Part shown: positions 8,918 to 17,152 of the stretch, piece after piece
Position numbering within the stretch: the first letter of the stretch is position 1
Layout of the letters: the number at the start of each line of letters is the position of its first letter
DNA from: CAVVTR01 sp963751245
Lineage (GTDB): Bacteria > Acidobacteriota > Thermoanaerobaculia > Thermoanaerobaculales > Thermoanaerobaculaceae
Length of the DNA stretch: 64,000 bases
Direction: 5' to 3'
NCBI GenBank assembly: GCA_963751245.1
Contig: CAVVTR010000002.1
Location: 307,495 to 371,494, forward strand
Position numbers and translations under genes: made by a program
Notes under the pieces: model-generated
The model's database searches: none
Seen by the model: only the letters and a program-made list of their open reading frames with translations
Told to the model about the DNA's origin: nothing

Positions 8918-10171
8918 ATGGACGTGCTGAGAGCCGGAGTCGCGGAGAGAAGGCGGAAGCAGAGGTGGCTCGCGATCGGTGGCGTGATCGTGGCCGCCGC
9001 CGTGGCCGCCGTCGGGCTGGCGCGCATCAAGCCGGCGGCGCCGGCCGTCGAGCGCAGCACTCTGTGGATCGGCAAGGTCGAGCGGGGCCCCATGCTCCGG
9101 CAGGTCCGGGGCAGCGGCACCCTCGTTCCGGAGGAGATCCGCCTGATCCCGGCGGAGACCAGCGGCCGCGTCGAGCGGCGTCTGCTCGAGCCCGGCGCCA
9201 GGGTAGCGCCGGACGCAGTCATCATGGTGCTCTCCAACCCCCAGGTCGAGCAGGAGGGAGTCGAGGCCGAGAGCAACCTGCGCATCGCGGAGGCGGGGCT
9301 CGCCAACCTCGAGGCCCAGCTCGCCAGCCAGCTCATGAGCCTCAAGGCCGGGGCGGCGCAGGTCGAGTCCGAGTCAGAGCAGGCGCGGCTCCAGGCGGAG
9401 GCCAACCAGGAGCTCGCGAGGAACGGCCTCATCTCCACCGTGGAGCTGAAGCTGTCGCTGGCGCGGGCCAGCTCCCTGGCCACGCGCGCGGACATCGAGC
9501 GGCAGCGGGTCGGCGTCTTCGCCGAGGCGACCCGGGCCCAGATCGCCGCCCAGCAGGCGGAGGTGGAGCAGAGGCGCGCCATGTACAGGCTGCGCCGGCG
9601 GCTGCTCGACTCCCTGCATGTGCGCGCCGGTTTGGAGGGCGTGCTGCAGGACGTGGCGGTTGAGATCGGGCAGCAGGTGACGCCGGGGATGAACTTGGCG
9701 CGGGTCGCGGAGCCCTCGCGGCTGATCGCCCGGCTGCGGGTGCCGGCCACGCAGGCGCGCGACGTGGCGCTGGGGCAGCCGGCCTCCGTGGACACCCGCA
9801 ACGGAGTGGTCCCCGGCACCGTCGCGCGCATCGACCCCGCGGTCCGCGAGGGCACCGTCACAGTGGACGTGAAGCTCACGGGCGGGCTGCCCAGGGGAGC
9901 CCGCCCGGACCTGACCGTCGACGGCACCATCGAGCTCGAGCGGCTGGCGGACATCGTCTTCGTGGGGCGGCCGGCGTTCGGGCAGGACGACTCCACGGTC
10001 GGCCTGTTCCGCCTCGACCCCGACGGCAGGCACGCCCGCCGCGTCCAGGTCAGGCTCGGGCGCAGCTCCGTCAACACCATCGAAGTGCTGGACGGGCTCC
10101 GGCCCGGCGACGAGGTGATCCTGTCCGACACGTCCCGCTTCGACGAATACGACCGGATCCGCCTGGACTGA
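8918..10171 (+). CDS. HlyD/MacA-type periplasmic adaptor of an ABC efflux pump
   Basis: A 417-residue membrane fusion protein. A single N-terminal membrane anchor (WLAIGGVIVAAAVAAVGLARI, residues ~20-38) is followed by a first barrel/lipoyl half, a long alpha-hairpin rich in A, E, Q and L (residues ~105-220), the second lipoyl half (RAGLEGVLQDVAVEIGQQVTPG), and beta-barrel and membrane-proximal domains ending in RPGDEVILSD. It bridges the inner-membrane transporter to the outer membrane. It is first in an operon with an ATPase 17 bp downstream, then permease, second ATPase, regulator and kinase. Start chosen: the ATG with AGGGAG upstream; the open frame upstream overlaps other signals. Confidence 0.9.
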   Translation: MDVLRAGVAERRRKQRWLAIGGVIVAAAVAAVGLARIKPAAPAVERSTLWIGKVERGPMLRQVRGSGTLVPEEIRLIPAETSGRVERRLLEPGARVAPDAVIMVLSNPQVEQEGVEAESNLRIAEAGLANLEAQLASQLMSLKAGAAQVESESEQARLQAEANQELARNGLISTVELKLSLARASSLATRADIERQRVGVFAEATRAQIAAQQAEVEQRRAMYRLRRRLLDSLHVRAGLEGVLQDVAVEIGQQVTPGMNLARVAEPSRLIARLRVPATQARDVALGQPASVDTRNGVVPGTVARIDPAVREGTVTVDVKLTGGLPRGARPDLTVDGTIELERLADIVFVGRPAFGQDDSTVGLFRLDPDGRHARRVQVRLGRSSVNTIEVLDGLRPGDEVILSDTSRFDEYDRIRLD

Positions 10172-10188
10172 GCGAAAGGGAGGACGAC

Positions 10189-10902
10189 GTGCACACGGCT
10201 CACGAGCGGCTCATTCTCATGGAAGGCGTCGGCAAGGTCTTCCTCACCGACGAGGTCGAGACCCACGCCCTGGCGGACGTCCACCTCGAGATCGGCAGAG
10301 GCGAGTTCGTCTCCATCGCCGGGCCCTCGGGGTGCGGCAAGTCGACGCTGTTGTCGATCATGGGCCTGCTGGACGCGCCGTCCAGCGGGCGGTACGTGCT
10401 CGGGGACACGCCGGTCGAGAGCCTGACGTTCTCGGAGCGTGCGCGGCTGCGCAACCGGGCCATCGGCTTCGTCTTCCAGAACTTCAACCTGATCGGCGAC
10501 CTCACCGTGTTCGAAAACGCCGAGCTGCCGCTGGTCTACCGGGACATGCCTCCGGGCGACCGCCGCGAGCGCGTCCGCGAGGCGCTCGAGAAGGTGGGGA
10601 TGGAGCACCGCATGAACCACTACCCGGCGCAGCTGTCGGGCGGCCAGCAGCAGCGCGTGGCCGTGGCGCGCGCGCTGGTCGGCCACCCGCTCATCCTCCT
10701 CGCCGACGAGCCCACCGGCAACCTCGACTCGCGAAACGGCGAGGCCGTGGTGAAGCTCCTCGAGGAGCTCCACCGCGACGGCTCCACGATCTGCATGGTC
10801 ACGCACGACCCCCGCTACGCCGACCACGCCGGCCGCACCGTCCAGCTCTTCGACGGCCGCGTCGTCGACGAGTCGGAGGCGGCCTCCACCGCCACCGTGT
10901 GA
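10189..10902 (+). CDS. ABC transporter ATPase, MacB/LolD type
   Basis: A 237-residue nucleotide-binding subunit with all motifs intact: Walker [11 protein letters not shown]-loop [12 protein letters not shown], signature LSGGQQQR, Walker [14 protein letters not shown] and the switch histidine in VTHDPRYA. It would energise the permease encoded immediately downstream. GTG at 10189 is used because of the preceding GGGAGG; an ATG ten codons in is possible. It is a normal-length member of the family. Confidence 0.93.
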   Translation: MHTAHERLILMEGVGKVFLTDEVETHALADVHLEIGRGEFVSIAGPSGCGKSTLLSIMGLLDAPSSGRYVLGDTPVESLTFSERARLRNRAIGFVFQNFNLIGDLTVFENAELPLVYRDMPPGDRRERVREALEKVGMEHRMNHYPAQLSGGQQQRVAVARALVGHPLILLADEPTGNLDSRNGEAVVKLLEELHRDGSTICMVTHDPRYADHAGRTVQLFDGRVVDESEAASTATV

Positions 10903-10916
10903 CCGCGGAGGACGCC

Positions 10917-13352
10917 ATGGGCTCGCTCTGGAGCGATGTGCGCTTCGCCATCCGTGGACTGAAGAGGTCCCCGGGCTTCACGGCCGTCGCCGTGCTCACC
11001 CTCGCCCTCGGCATCGGCGCCGCCACCGGGGTGTTCAGCGCGGTCAACGCCGTGCTCCTCGCCGCCATGCCGTACCCGCACCCGGAACGCCTGGTGCTCG
11101 CCCACGCCACCTTCAAGGGGGAGGGTTCGGGGCTGTCCGGCCACGACTGCTTCGACTACGCCGGGCAGGCGACGAGCTTCGAGTCGCTGGCGTCGCACCT
11201 GCAGTTCCCGTACCCGCTGCCCATGACCGGCCGGGAAAGGCCGGAGAACGTGCGCGCGGCGTTCGTCTCGGTGGACCTCTTCCGCACGCTCGGCGTCGCC
11301 CCGGCGCTGGGCCGGACGTTCACCGCCGCCGAGGGCGCCCCGGCGCCCGCGGCCGGGCCGAACGAGCCCTCGCCCATGCCGGGGTCGGCGATCGTCAGCC
11401 ACGCCCTGTGGCAGCGCCGGCTCGGCGGCTCCCCGGACGCCGTGGGCAGCACGCTGACGCTGGCGGGGCGGCAGGTCACGGTGGTCGGCGTGATGCCGGA
11501 GGGCTTCCACTTCCTCTTCGACGTGGACGTCTGGCTGCCCCAGCAGCTCAACGGCCCGTTCACCAGCGTGCGCCGCTTCCACAACTGGTTCATGGTGGGC
11601 AGGCTCAGGCCCGGGGTGACGCTGGCGCAGGCGCAGAGCGAGGTCGACACCATCGCGAAGCGGCTCGAGACGCTCTACCCCGAGTCGAACACCGGGATGG
11701 GCGTCCGCCTCAACGGCCTCCACGACATGCTGGTGCGGCGCGTGCGCCCGGCGCTGCTGCTGGTCACCGGCGCCGTGGCGCTGATGCTCCTGATCGCCTG
11801 CGGCAACGTCGCGAGCCTGCTGCTGGCGCGCGGCGTGACGCGGCGGGGGGAGCTCGCCGTGCGCGGCGCGCTGGGCGCCTCGAGAGGGCGGCTGGTGCGC
11901 CAGCTCGTCACCGAGAGCGTCGTGGTGGCCCTGCTCGGCGGCGCCTGCGGCCTGGTGCTGGCGGCGCTGCTGCAGCGCGTGCTGCCGCTGCTCCTCAGGC
12001 TCGGGCACAGCCGGGTCTCCGTCGACGCCTTCCACCTCGATCCGCGGGTGCTCGCCTTCGCCGTGGCGCTCTCCCTGCTCACCGGCATCGCCGTCGGGAT
12101 CCTCCCCGCGCTGCGCGGTGCCTCGCCCGCGCTCTTCGAGGAGCTCAAGGGGGCCCGCACGGTGAGCTCCGGCCGCGGAGCCCGCGCCCGTCTCGTCCTG
12201 GTTGGCGTTCAGGTGGGCCTGTCCTTCGTCCTGCTGCTGGGTTCCACGCTCCTGATCCGCAGCTTCGGCAAGCTCATGCGGGCCGAGCTCGGGTTCGACC
12301 CGGACCACCTCCTCGCCACCTCCCTGGCCTTGCCGGGCACGGTCAGCAACGACGAGGCGATCCAGTTCTACGGCGCGCTGCTCGACGGGGTGCGCGCGCT
12401 GCCCGGAGTCACGGAGGCGGGAATCGTGGACAGCGTGCCGATCCGCGAGCCCGGGGGCTCGCTGGAGATCTGGACGCCGGAGCACCCGGAGAAGCGCTCC
12501 TTCTCGCGCCAGGCGCTGGGCCGCGTGGTGCTGCCCGGGTACCTCGCGGCGATGCGCATCCCCTTCCTCGCGGGGCGCGACGTGGCGATGACCGACCGGG
12601 AGGGCACCCAGCCCGTCATGGTGATCGACCGGACCATGGCGCGCACCCTGTTCGAGGGGGAGCCGCCCCTCGGCCGCACCGTGCTCATCGACGCCGGCGA
12701 CAGCCAGCCGACCGCCTTCGAGGTCGTCGGCGTCGTGGCCGACGCCCAGCTCAACAGCGTCGGCGACGACCCGCACTCGACGATGTACGTCTCGTTCCTG
12801 CAGTACCCGAAGGCCGCCATGCGGCTCCTCGTCCGCACCGGCGCCGACCCGGGCATGATCGCCGTCGCGCTGCGCGCTCTCGTGGCGAAGCTCCGGCCGG
12901 ACGTCCCCGTCGATGACCTCGTGACGATGGCGAGCATCGTCCGCGACTCGACCCTCGCCCAGCGGGCGCTGACCGCGCTGGTGACGTGCTTCGCGCTGTT
13001 CGCGCTGCTGCTGGCCGCCGTCGGCCTGTTCGGCGTGCTCAGCTACCAGGTCAACCAGCGCCGCCACGAGCTCGGCCTGCGGGTCGCCCTGGGAGCGAGC
13101 CCCGCGCAGGTGCTGACCTCGGCGCTGCGGCAGGGGCTGCTGGCCACGGCCGCGGGGCTCGCCGCCGGCGCCGCGGGCGGCCTCGTCCTGGCCAGGCTGA
13201 TGCGCAGCGTGCTCTTCGAGGTCTCGCCGGCGGACCCGGCCAGCGTCGCCGGCGCCCTGGCCGCGATGGCCGTCGTGGCGCTCGCCGCCTGTGCGCTGCC
13301 GGCCGCTCGGGCGGCCAGGGTCGAGCCGATGCAGGCCCTGCGGTACGAGTAG
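10917..13352 (+). CDS. ADOP/MacB-type ABC permease
   Basis: An 811-residue permease with the duplicated layout typical of acidobacterial orphan permeases. The N-terminal segment (DVRFAIRGLKRSPGFTAVAV) leads into the first transmembrane helix. A MacB-like periplasmic domain (VVGVMPEGFHFLFDVDVWLP) is followed by a first FtsX block (LLLVTGAVALMLLIACGNVASL). A repeat follows with its own helix (LVLVGVQVGLSFVLLLGSTLL), a second periplasmic domain, and a C-terminal FtsX block ending in AARVEPMQALRYE. Unlike true orphans, it sits between two ATPase genes and behind an adaptor, so it likely works as the membrane part of a complete efflux pump. ATG at 10917 follows GCGGAGGACGCC. Confidence 0.9.
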   Translation: MGSLWSDVRFAIRGLKRSPGFTAVAVLTLALGIGAATGVFSAVNAVLLAAMPYPHPERLVLAHATFKGEGSGLSGHDCFDYAGQATSFESLASHLQFPYPLPMTGRERPENVRAAFVSVDLFRTLGVAPALGRTFTAAEGAPAPAAGPNEPSPMPGSAIVSHALWQRRLGGSPDAVGSTLTLAGRQVTVVGVMPEGFHFLFDVDVWLPQQLNGPFTSVRRFHNWFMVGRLRPGVTLAQAQSEVDTIAKRLETLYPESNTGMGVRLNGLHDMLVRRVRPALLLVTGAVALMLLIACGNVASLLLARGVTRRGELAVRGALGASRGRLVRQLVTESVVVALLGGACGLVLAALLQRVLPLLLRLGHSRVSVDAFHLDPRVLAFAVALSLLTGIAVGILPALRGASPALFEELKGARTVSSGRGARARLVLVGVQVGLSFVLLLGSTLLIRSFGKLMRAELGFDPDHLLATSLALPGTVSNDEAIQFYGALLDGVRALPGVTEAGIVDSVPIREPGGSLEIWTPEHPEKRSFSRQALGRVVLPGYLAAMRIPFLAGRDVAMTDREGTQPVMVIDRTMARTLFEGEPPLGRTVLIDAGDSQPTAFEVVGVVADAQLNSVGDDPHSTMYVSFLQYPKAAMRLLVRTGADPGMIAVALRALVAKLRPDVPVDDLVTMASIVRDSTLAQRALTALVTCFALFALLLAAVGLFGVLSYQVNQRRHELGLRVALGASPAQVLTSALRQGLLATAAGLAAGAAGGLVLARLMRSVLFEVSPADPASVAGALAAMAVVALAACALPAARAARVEPMQALRYE

Positions 13353-13430
13353 GGGGGTGACCGGGGCCGGCCAGGACCGGCCAACGCTTCGTCCGGGCCG
13401 GGTGGGCGACGGGTCCCCAGGGAGGTGGGC

Positions 13431-14153
13431 GTGCTGATTTCGATGGACAACGTCGAGAAGTCCTACGAGAGCAGGGCGGGGCGCACCTGGGTGCTGCGCC
13501 GCATCACTCTCGACATCCGCGAGGGCGAGTTCGTCACCATCATGGGGCCGTCGGGCGCCGGGAAGTCGACGCTGCTGTCGATCCTCGGCATGCTCGACGG
13601 CGAGTGGGAGGGGGCGTACCGCTTCCTCGGCGAGGACGTCGGCGCGCTCTCGGGCAGGCAGCGCCTCGCCCTGCACAAGAGGCACTTCGGGTTCGTCTTC
13701 CAGCAGTACCACCTCCTCGACGACCTGACCGTCGCCGAGAACCTCGACCTGCCGCTCTCCTACCGCGACGTCGCGCGGTCGGAGCGGCAGGCCCTGGTCG
13801 CGGACACCCTCGACCGCTTCCAGATCGTGGGCAAGAAGGACCTCTTTCCCGCACAGCTCTCGGGCGGCCAGCAGCAGCTGGTGGCGGTGGCCCGTGCGCT
13901 CATCGGCGGGCCGCGGGTGATCCTCGCCGACGAGCCGGTGGGCAGCCTGCACACCGACCAGGGGCGGATGATCATGGAGCTGCTGGCCCGGCTCAACGCG
14001 CAGGGGACCACGATCGTCCAGGTCACCCACAACCCGGAGTGGGCCGCCTACGGCGGACGCACCATCGGGCTCAAGGACGGCTGGCTCGACCCGCTGCCCC
14101 CGGCCGCGGCCGCGGGGGGACCGCCCCGGGCGGCGACGGCCCCGGGTCCGTGA
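13431..14153 (+). CDS. Second ABC ATPase of the operon, altered D-loop
   Basis: A 240-residue ATPase with Walker A GPSGAGKST, Q-loop VFQQYHLLDDLT, signature LSGGQQQL and Walker B VILADEP. The stretch after Walker B reads VGSLHTDQG, where family members usually have TGNLDxxxG, so the D-loop aspartate is lost. The switch region VTHNPEW is present. GTG at 13431 is preferred because GGAGG lies just five bases before it; a GTG at 13425 overlaps that ribosome-binding site. It may form an asymmetric heterodimer with the first ATPase, the altered site being the weaker one; that is inference. The C-terminus is a proline/alanine tail. Confidence 0.88.
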   Translation: MLISMDNVEKSYESRAGRTWVLRRITLDIREGEFVTIMGPSGAGKSTLLSILGMLDGEWEGAYRFLGEDVGALSGRQRLALHKRHFGFVFQQYHLLDDLTVAENLDLPLSYRDVARSERQALVADTLDRFQIVGKKDLFPAQLSGGQQQLVAVARALIGGPRVILADEPVGSLHTDQGRMIMELLARLNAQGTTIVQVTHNPEWAAYGGRTIGLKDGWLDPLPPAAAAGGPPRAATAPGP

Positions 14154-14187
14154 TCGGGCGGCACAGCGGGTAGGATAGGAAGAAGGC

Positions 14188-15564
14188 ATGACCGATCAGC
14201 GAAGCGCCGCCCCCCGCATCCTCATCGCCGACGACCAGCAGGACGTCCTCGAGTCGCTGCGCCTCCTGCTCAAGCCGGAGGGGTACCGGGTCGAGGCGGT
14301 CACGGCGCCGGACGCCGCCGTGGCGGCCGCGGGGGACCACGAGCCCGACGTCGCCCTCATCGACCTCAACTACGCCCGCGACACGACCTCGGGGGAGGAG
14401 GGGCTCGCGCTCCTCGGCCGCCTCCAGGCAGTGGATCCCACGCTGCCCGTCGTCGTGATGACCGCGTGGGGCAGCGTCGACGTGGCGGTGGAGGCGATGC
14501 GCCGCGGCGCGCGGGACTTCGTGCAGAAGCCGTGGGAGAACGAGCGGCTCCTCGCCATCCTGCGCACCCAGGTCGAGCTGGCCCGCGCCTTGCGCCGGGG
14601 GCAGCGGCTGGAGGCCGAGAACCGCGTCCTGCGCGCCGACGGCGAGGCCCCGGCGATGGTCGCCACGGCGCCCGCCATGCGGCCGGTGCTCGACATGATC
14701 GCGCGCATCGCCCCCTCCGACGCCAACGTCCTGGTCACCGGCGAGCACGGCACCGGCAAGGAAGTGGTGGCACGGGCGCTCCACCGCGCCTCCGCCCGCG
14801 CCGGCCGGCCGCTCGTGACCGTCAACGTCGGCGGCCTCTCCGAGGGCGTGTTCGCTGCGGAGCTGTTCGGCCACGTCAAGGGCGCCTTCACCGACGCCAG
14901 GACCGACCGCGTCGGCCGCTTCGAGATGGCCGACGGCGGCACGCTGTTCCTCGACGAGATCGCCAACGTGCCGCCGTCGCAACAGGCCAAGCTCCTGCGC
15001 GTCATCGAGACCGGCGAGCTCGAGGTGGTCGGGTCGTCCCGCACGCGCCGCGTCGACGTGCGCATCCTCTCCGCCACCAACGCCGACCTGGCCCAGGAGG
15101 TCGCGCAGGGACGGTTCCGCGAGGACCTGCTCTTCCGCCTCAACACCGTCGTCATCCACCTGCCGCCCCTGCGCGAGCGGGGTGAGGATATCGACCTGCT
15201 GGCGATGCACTTCCTGGGCCGCTTCTCGCAGCGCTACCGCAAGCCGCTCTCGGGCTTCGACCGCGCCGCCGCGCAGGCGCTGCGCGCGCATCCGTGGCCG
15301 GGCAACGTGCGGGAGCTCGCCCACGTCGTCGAGCGGGCCGTGCTGATGGCCTCGGGCGAGCTCGTACGCCTCGCCGACCTCGGCCTTGTCAGCACCGCGG
15401 AAGGGGGTGCCTCCACCCTCGAGGAGATGAGCCTGGAGGACGTCGAGAGGGCCCTGATCCAGAAGGCCATGCGCCGTTTCGACGGCAACGTGAGCCGCGC
15501 GGCGGATGCGCTGGGCCTGTCGCGGAGCGCGTTGTACAGGCGGTTCGAGAAGTACGGGTTGTGA
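14188..15564 (+). CDS. NtrC-family sigma-54 response regulator
   Basis: A 458-residue regulator with three domains: receiver (residues ~10-125, phospho-acceptor aspartate in ALIDLNYAR, conserved K in FVQKPW), AAA+ sigma-54 activator (Walker A GEHGTGKE, Walker B GGTLFLDEI, R-finger region FREDLLFRL), and a Fis-type helix-turn-helix (NVSRAADALGLSRSALYRRF). The sigma-54 contact loop reads GAFTDA rather than GAFTGA. It is followed by its probable partner kinase. It most likely controls its own efflux operon through the paired palindromes at 8770 and 17024; this is inference from position and phasing. Confidence 0.93.
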   Translation: MTDQRSAAPRILIADDQQDVLESLRLLLKPEGYRVEAVTAPDAAVAAAGDHEPDVALIDLNYARDTTSGEEGLALLGRLQAVDPTLPVVVMTAWGSVDVAVEAMRRGARDFVQKPWENERLLAILRTQVELARALRRGQRLEAENRVLRADGEAPAMVATAPAMRPVLDMIARIAPSDANVLVTGEHGTGKEVVARALHRASARAGRPLVTVNVGGLSEGVFAAELFGHVKGAFTDARTDRVGRFEMADGGTLFLDEIANVPPSQQAKLLRVIETGELEVVGSSRTRRVDVRILSATNADLAQEVAQGRFREDLLFRLNTVVIHLPPLRERGEDIDLLAMHFLGRFSQRYRKPLSGFDRAAAQALRAHPWPGNVRELAHVVERAVLMASGELVRLADLGLVSTAEGGASTLEEMSLEDVERALIQKAMRRFDGNVSRAADALGLSRSALYRRFEKYGL

Positions 15565-15634
15565 CCGCCGGGGAAGGCGGGCCGGGCCCGGGCGCCCGGG
15601 CCGCAGCCCTCCCCGGACGAAGAGGCGGGAGAGG

Positions 15635-16954
15635 ATGAGGGGGCTGAAGCCCGAACGGAAGCTGGTGCTCGGCATCCTGGCCGGCGGGGCACCGGCGGTG
15701 GCGGCGACGATCGCCCTGCTCGCGGTCTCGGAGCTTCCGGCGGCCGGCGCCTGGTCGGTGGGCGTCGCCGTCGTGGCGGCGTGGCTCGCCGCGGCGGCCG
15801 GCGTGCGCAACACGGCGGCGTTCCGGGTGCGCACCCTTTCCAACCTTCTCGCCGGTCTGCGCGAGGGCGACTACTCGTTCCGCGTGCGCGGCGGCCGCCG
15901 GGACGACGCCTTCGGGGAGCTGGTCGTCGAGCTCAACCTCCTCGCCCAGACGCTGCGCGAGGAGCGCTTCGGCGACGTCGAGTCGACGGCGCTGCTCGGC
16001 AAGGTCATGGCCGAGATCGACGTCGCCGTCCTCGCCTTCGACCCCGAGCGGCGGCTCCGCCTGGCCAACCCCTCGGCGCTCCGCCTGCTCGGCGGCGACG
16101 AGGCCGCCCTGCTCGGACGCAGCGCCGACGAGCTCGCGCTTTCCGACCTCCTGACCGGGCCCCCGGCGCGCACGGTGACGCTACCGCTGGCCGCCGCCAC
16201 CAACAGGTGGGAGCTGCGCCGCGGCACCTTCCGGCAGGGCGGCTGGCCGCACACCCTGCTCGTCCTCTCCGACGTCAGCCGCGCCCTGCGCGCCGAGGAG
16301 CTCGCCGCCTGGCAGCGCCTCATCCGCGTCCTCGGCCACGAGCTCAACAACTCCCTGGCGCCGATCAAGTCCATCGCCGGCAGCGCCGAGCGCATCATCG
16401 CCTCGGACCCTTTGCCGGAGGACTGGCGCGAGGACGTCGGCGGCGGGCTGCGCGTCATCGCCGGACGCGCCGAGTCGCTGGCCCGGCTGATGGGCGCCTA
16501 CGCCACCCTGGCGCGCCTGCCCCAGCCCGTCCTCGGCGACGTCGACGTCGAGACGTGGGTGAGGCGGGCCGCGGGGCTCGAGACGCGCCTGCCGGTGACC
16601 GTGGAGACCGGTCCGCCGGCGAGGCTGCGCGCCGACGGCGACCAGCTCGACCAGCTCCTCATCAACCTGGTCAAGAACGCCGTCGACGCCGCCCTGGAAA
16701 CCTCGGGCGGCGTGCGCGTCTCCTGGTCGGTGCGCCGCGGCGATGTCGAGGTCACGGTGGACGACGACGGCCCGGGCCTCACCAACCCGGCCAACGTCTT
16801 CGTCCCCTTCTTCACCACCAAGCCGGGCGGCACCGGCATCGGCCTCGCCCTCGGCCGCCAGATCGTCGAGGCCCACGGCGGCACCCTCACCCTCGCCAAC
16901 CGCTCCGCCTCCCCCGGCTGCCGCGCCACCGTCCGTCTCCCCGCCGCGCCCTGA
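15635..16954 (+). CDS. Membrane sensor histidine kinase
   Basis: A 439-residue kinase preceded by GGGAGAGG. Two N-terminal membrane helices (GAPAVAATIALLAV and WSVGVAVVAAWLAAAAGV) have almost no periplasmic loop between them, suggesting it senses within the membrane or cytoplasm. A HAMP-like and a PAS-like region follow (VMAEIDVAVLAFDPERRLRLANPSA), then the H-box VLGHELNNSLAPIKS, the N-box LLINLVKNAVDAA, G1 DDDGPGL, and the F/G2 segment FFTTKPGGTGIGLALG. It is NtrB-like in its H-box. It should phosphorylate the regulator just upstream, from which it is separated by 70 bp. Confidence 0.92.
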   Translation: MRGLKPERKLVLGILAGGAPAVAATIALLAVSELPAAGAWSVGVAVVAAWLAAAAGVRNTAAFRVRTLSNLLAGLREGDYSFRVRGGRRDDAFGELVVELNLLAQTLREERFGDVESTALLGKVMAEIDVAVLAFDPERRLRLANPSALRLLGGDEAALLGRSADELALSDLLTGPPARTVTLPLAAATNRWELRRGTFRQGGWPHTLLVLSDVSRALRAEELAAWQRLIRVLGHELNNSLAPIKSIAGSAERIIASDPLPEDWREDVGGGLRVIAGRAESLARLMGAYATLARLPQPVLGDVDVETWVRRAAGLETRLPVTVETGPPARLRADGDQLDQLLINLVKNAVDAALETSGGVRVSWSVRRGDVEVTVDDDGPGLTNPANVFVPFFTTKPGGTGIGLALGRQIVEAHGGTLTLANRSASPGCRATVRLPAAP

Positions 16955-17023
16955 CCGTCCCGGCGACGCCCCCCGAGGCGCTCCACCGCGGGCGCACGGA
17001 CTGGAGCCGGCCCGGCGCCGGGC

Positions 17024-17060
17024 TGTCCGCACGCGAGACGGCGGTGTGCGGAAGCGGACA
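17024..17060 (+). promoter_or_regulatory. Second paired palindrome, same spacing as at 8770
   Basis: TGTCCGCACGCGAGAC at 17024 (right half degenerate) and TGTGCGGAAGCGGACA at 17045 repeat the TGTCCG-N4-CGGACA pattern with the same 21-bp step as the pair upstream of the efflux operon. They sit about 63 bp before a sigma-54-like promoter. Confidence 0.58.
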
Positions 17061-17123
17061 CCCTGACGGGGGGAGCCCCGGGACCGTTCCAGCCGGTGCG
17101 CGGGCGCCGCGGAGGCCGAAGCG

Positions 17124-17139
17124 TGGCACGATTCCTGCT
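17124..17139 (+). promoter_or_regulatory. Sigma-54-like promoter of the second permease
   Basis: TGGCACGATTCCTGCT matches TGGCAC-N5-TTGC closely and keeps GG-N10-GC. The predicted start of transcription near 17150 is almost on top of the ATG at 17153, implying a very short or absent leader. Confidence 0.6.
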
Positions 17140-17152
17140 CTTCTGGTCTGGC

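Noticed and set aside
10815..14189. A 1124-codon minus-strand frame across the efflux operon
   Set aside because: It is antisense to four genes with clear Walker motifs and FtsX domains; its own translation has no recognisable features.
16887..17122. GTG at 17123 as start of the second permease despite its GGAGG
   Set aside because: It would place coding sequence over a close sigma-54 match; the ATG at 17153 agrees with family N-termini. Still possible if that promoter is false.
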